Shown here piece after piece: positions 61,718-64,000 of a stretch of DNA of 64,000 nucleotides. Source of the DNA: Candidatus Rifleibacteriota bacterium (GTDB lineage Bacteria; Muiribacteriota; Ozemobacteria; Ozemobacterales; Ozemobacteraceae); NCBI GenBank assembly GCA_015232575.1, contig JADFZL010000001.1, positions 649,531 to 713,530 on the forward strand, written 5' to 3'. The notes under the pieces are model-generated. The model worked only from the letters and a program-made list of their open reading frames with translations, was not told where the DNA came from and made no database searches. A program made the position numbers and the translations under genes. Within the stretch, counting starts at the first letter, position 1. Every line of letters begins with the position of its first letter.

Positions 61718-62683
61718 ATGACAGACCAGAATCAGATAATAAAAATTGCTGCAGTAAATTATCCCGGAGCCTTGCAATCTGCTGTATATGGCTTTCAGGA
61801 AATGTTTTCACTGGCAAACAACTTATGCAAAGAGCAAAAAATCAAACAAAGGTTTTCATTAGATGTGCTGAGAGTTGATGATATCATCAGAATACCAGAG
61901 AAATATAATTGTACAACCGGAAAATCTCCATACAAAGCTATTATTTTGCCGCCAAGCATTGGTTCATCATTTTGCTCAAATCCTGACCAGCAACTCAAAG
62001 ACTGGCTTTTGCTGCATCATTCCTCTGGAGCTGTAATCTGCTCTGTCTGTGCCGGTGCATTTATTCTGGCATCTACAGGATTATTACAGAAAAGACCGGC
62101 AACGACTCACTGGGGACTGGCTTCACAGTTTTCTCAAAAATTTCCCGAGGTAATTACAGATTGTGAAAAACTGCTGATTAATGACGGAGATCTCATTACA
62201 ACAGGTGGATTAATGGCATGGGTTAATCTTGGTATGGAACTTATTGCCCAGTTCAGCAGTTCCAGTGTAATGCGACAGTTGGGAAAATTATTACTGATAG
62301 ACTCAGGTCCACGTGAACAGCGCTATTACCAGATTTTTTCACCGAAACTTGATCACGGAAGCAAAGATATTCTTAAGGCTCAGCATTTTATGCAATCGAA
62401 TTTCAGTACTCCAATTTCCGTAACAATGCTTTCAGATTTATGTTGCCTTTCTGTACGAACATTTTTAAGACGATTCACCAGGTCAACCGGTTTGACGCCG
62501 ATTCAATACCTGCAGAAATTACGAGTGCAAAAGGCATGCGATCTGATGGAAACAGCCGATTTCTCTTTCGATGAAATTTCACAAAAAGTTGGCTACGAAG
62601 ATTGCAGCGCCTTCAGGAAAGTCTTTGTAAAAATTATTGGCTTAACAATGAAAGATTACAAAAAGAGATTTGTGAACAAATAA
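61718..62683 (+). CDS. GlxA-type transcriptional regulator (DJ-1/PfpI domain plus AraC HTH)
   Basis: A 321-residue regulator. Residues 1-185 form a DJ-1/PfpI-like domain ('AVICSVCAGAFILASTGLLQKRPATTHW', with the nucleophile-elbow Cys), and residues 210-320 form an AraC-type double helix-turn-helix ('TPISVTMLSDLCCLSVRTFLRRFTRSTGLTPIQYLQKLRVQ' and 'FSFDEISQKVGYEDCSAFRKVFVK'). Members of this group often control metabolic genes close by. It is divergent from the MBL-fold lipoprotein gene, with a palindrome between the two. SD is weak. Confidence 0.92.
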   Translation: MTDQNQIIKIAAVNYPGALQSAVYGFQEMFSLANNLCKEQKIKQRFSLDVLRVDDIIRIPEKYNCTTGKSPYKAIILPPSIGSSFCSNPDQQLKDWLLLHHSSGAVICSVCAGAFILASTGLLQKRPATTHWGLASQFSQKFPEVITDCEKLLINDGDLITTGGLMAWVNLGMELIAQFSSSSVMRQLGKLLLIDSGPREQRYYQIFSPKLDHGSKDILKAQHFMQSNFSTPISVTMLSDLCCLSVRTFLRRFTRSTGLTPIQYLQKLRVQKACDLMETADFSFDEISQKVGYEDCSAFRKVFVKIIGLTMKDYKKRFVNK

Positions 62684-62887
62684 TAACTTTGGTATATGCT
62701 GAATTCATGGTAAAATTCCATGAGAACAATTAAAAAAGGTATTGCTGAAATCTTTGACGTTATATAAACGCACATTGGAGTTTCTATTTCTTTCGACAGA
62801 CATATTCAAATCTACGCTATTTTTTCGCAAAGAAAGCAGGAAGTGAAAATTTGAGGAAGAAGCTCAAATAGCCAAAGGAGAATGGAC

Positions 62888-63637
62888 ATGTATTTACGTA
62901 TTATGACCGCAATGATCGTGACAGCAATTCTCAAAGTCTGGTTTGGCGAAATTTATCCGGTCGATTTACTGAAAGAGGAAATCCATGGGGTGGCTTCTTA
63001 CCTGGAAGTGCTGGGAGCACTTTACGGTATCATTTTAGCCTTCATTATTTTCGTTGTATGGGATCAGTTTAATAAAGTTCAGACTGGTATTTACCTTGAA
63101 GGGAACGCAATTGAAGATTTGTATCATACGGCTTCCTTCGTTTCAGACTCCGTGGCAGTTCATCAAATGAAATTTCTTATTCGGGAATACCTCGAAACGA
63201 CAATTGCTGATGAAAAGTCTTTTCTCGCACGAGGTGAATCATGTCTTGCAGCCACTAACGCCTTTCTTAAAATCTCCGATTCAGTTCGCGCCGTTGAAAT
63301 CAAAACTCAAAAAGATCAGGTGGTTTTCACTGGACTTCTCGACGCTCTGGTTCGTGTCAATAATCTCCGGGATGCGCGTCTTGGCATCAGTAGCGCAAGG
63401 ATTCCAATTACACTGTGGTATCTGATCTATTTTTATTCCGTTGCCATAATTGCTGGATTTTTCTTTCTGGGAATAAAAATCTCTTTTCTTAGCGTGACTG
63501 TAACATCTGTAATCGCCGGTGCAATTTTTTTCCTGCTGAATGTCATCGCTGACATCGACAATCCTTTCGATGGAACATGGAACATATCCTATGAGCCCTT
63601 CTCGTTAGCGCTAGTACGTTTGAAAACCCAGAGGTAA
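62888..63637 (+). CDS. DUF4239 (bestrophin-like) membrane protein
   Basis: A 249-residue protein with two hydrophobic helices near the N-terminus, a helical soluble middle and two helices near the C-terminus. The DUF4239 marks are 'LYGIILAFIIFVVWDQFNKVQTGIYLEGNAIEDLYH' and the closing 'IADIDNPFDGTWNISYEPF'. The fold is bestrophin-like; ion conduction is possible but not shown. AAAGGAGA lies 7 nt before the ATG at 62888 and abuts the ATG two codons earlier, so I chose the later start. Confidence 0.87.
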   Translation: MYLRIMTAMIVTAILKVWFGEIYPVDLLKEEIHGVASYLEVLGALYGIILAFIIFVVWDQFNKVQTGIYLEGNAIEDLYHTASFVSDSVAVHQMKFLIREYLETTIADEKSFLARGESCLAATNAFLKISDSVRAVEIKTQKDQVVFTGLLDALVRVNNLRDARLGISSARIPITLWYLIYFYSVAIIAGFFFLGIKISFLSVTVTSVIAGAIFFLLNVIADIDNPFDGTWNISYEPFSLALVRLKTQR

Positions 63638-63856
63638 CAAAACATAACATATAGGTAACCTGCGACCGAAGGAAGACAGGTTCAGCGACTGGTTTGGACG
63701 CTTGTCCTATTGCCAGCGCCCGAAATAAATTTAGGCTTTTTGTCTGACGTGATATCCCAAATTATGTCTAAAGAATCAGGCTAATTCAGGATCCAAACAA
63801 TTTATGTAAGCGTCAAAAGAGCCCCAGCTATTTATTTGTTTCAGAATATGATAGTA

Positions 63857-63898
63857 AAAAAAAAGAGCGCCAGTTTTTGTTCTGGCGCTCTTTTTTTT
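63857..63898. terminator. Bidirectional intrinsic terminator
   Basis: A 17-bp perfect stem (AAAAAAAAGAGCGCCAG and its complement) around an 8-nt loop, with runs of A on the left and T on the right. It serves the DUF4239 gene on plus and the partial gene on minus. Confidence 0.9.
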
Positions 63899-63911
63899 GA
63901 GAACTTGAGTT

Positions 63912-64000
63912 TTATACTGACAACAGTTTTTCTCTGACAACATACTGTGGAAGTAAAGCTTTTTTCTCTTCTGGAGTAGATGCCGCAGGAAGATTTGTGA
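63912..64000 (-). CDS. C-terminal end of an unidentified gene (partial)
   Basis: Twenty-eight in-frame codons ending TAA, translating as TNLPAASTPEEKKALLPQYV followed by VREKLLSV. The reading frame looks coding (a clean run with charged and aliphatic residues) and its stop is 14 bp from the bidirectional terminator. The product cannot be identified from so short a piece; the rest lies outside the window. Confidence 0.5.
   Translation of the reverse strand, partial: TNLPAASTPEEKKALLPQYVVREKLLSV

Noticed and set aside
1..64000. tRNA, rRNA or integrase/attachment-site signs
   Set aside because: I looked for cloverleaf-like segments, CCA ends and recombinase motifs (visible protein signatures) and found none convincing.

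Overview
The window is bacterial chromosome, AT-rich (roughly 40 % GC by eye), densely coded on both strands, with no rRNA, tRNA, CRISPR array, transposase or phage gene that I can see. The gene set does not match a familiar model phylum. It combines a PrkA/YeaH/SpoVR cluster with a second PrkA-like kinase, Flp pilins, superoxide reductase, HEAT-fused nucleotide-transporter-like proteins, several YfhO/GT-C-like membrane proteins and many small interspersed repeats. An uncultured Gram-negative lineage of the Candidatus Riflebacteria type would fit, but this is inference and I hold it with low confidence.

Layout. 1-4737 (minus) is the translation/transcription operon rimP-nusA-infB-DUF503-rbfA, with rbfA cut by the window edge. 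5196-9338 (minus) holds a small secreted protein, the DNA polymerase III delta subunit and an M18 aminopeptidase. 9469-19793 (minus) is an eight-gene surface-glycan or glycoconjugate block: two large membrane proteins, an RffA/WecE sugar aminotransferase, an ATP-grasp ligase, an NAD-dependent epimerase, a GtrB/ArnC-type glycosyltransferase, a fold-III PLP decarboxylase and a methyltransferase. 20089-21884 (plus) carries a membrane-anchored arginase-fold protein and a membrane partner. They face a YfhO-type protein (21822-24119, minus).

24141-28400 contains three Flp-type pilins (two nearly identical and in tandem), another membrane protein, and, on plus, a STAS protein followed by a cyclic-nucleotide-binding domain fused to a CpaE/MinD-like ATPase. 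28661-30064 is a YraQ/ArsP-like permease ending in a heavy-metal-binding domain. 30319-37647 (plus) is the tight operon prkA-yeaH-spoVR-prkA-like, closed by a strong terminator. 37932-44729 (minus) has pyruvate kinase, a STAS protein, a DUF401 permease, an M24 peptidase, a PAS protein and a DUF218 membrane protein. 45019-52313 has mostly exported proteins of unknown role (TPR, lipoprotein, secretin-like, STI1-like), then superoxide reductase and a HEAT/proline-rich protein. 52633-56171 (minus) has an M20 peptidase and a radical SAM/SPASM enzyme directly downstream of an exported protein with five regularly spaced Pro-Cys repeats. 56632-59844 (plus) is an ATP/ADP-translocase-like protein fused to HEAT repeats plus a cNMP-domain protein. 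The window ends with a CxxCxxCC-type protein, an MBL-fold lipoprotein divergent from a GlxA/AraC regulator, a DUF4239 protein, and the tail of a minus-strand gene.

Most notable: (a) a five-copy triple-hairpin repeat placed in 5' leaders, in two places abutting the Shine-Dalgarno sequence, where one arm could pair with the SD; (b) the Cys-repeat protein plus radical SAM/SPASM pair; (c) the four-gene PrkA cluster; (d) the cNMP-domain/CpaE-like ATPase fusion beside STAS and Flp pilin genes; (e) the HEAT-fused nucleotide-transporter-like protein with a cNMP partner. Three further interspersed repeat families sit almost exclusively between genes.
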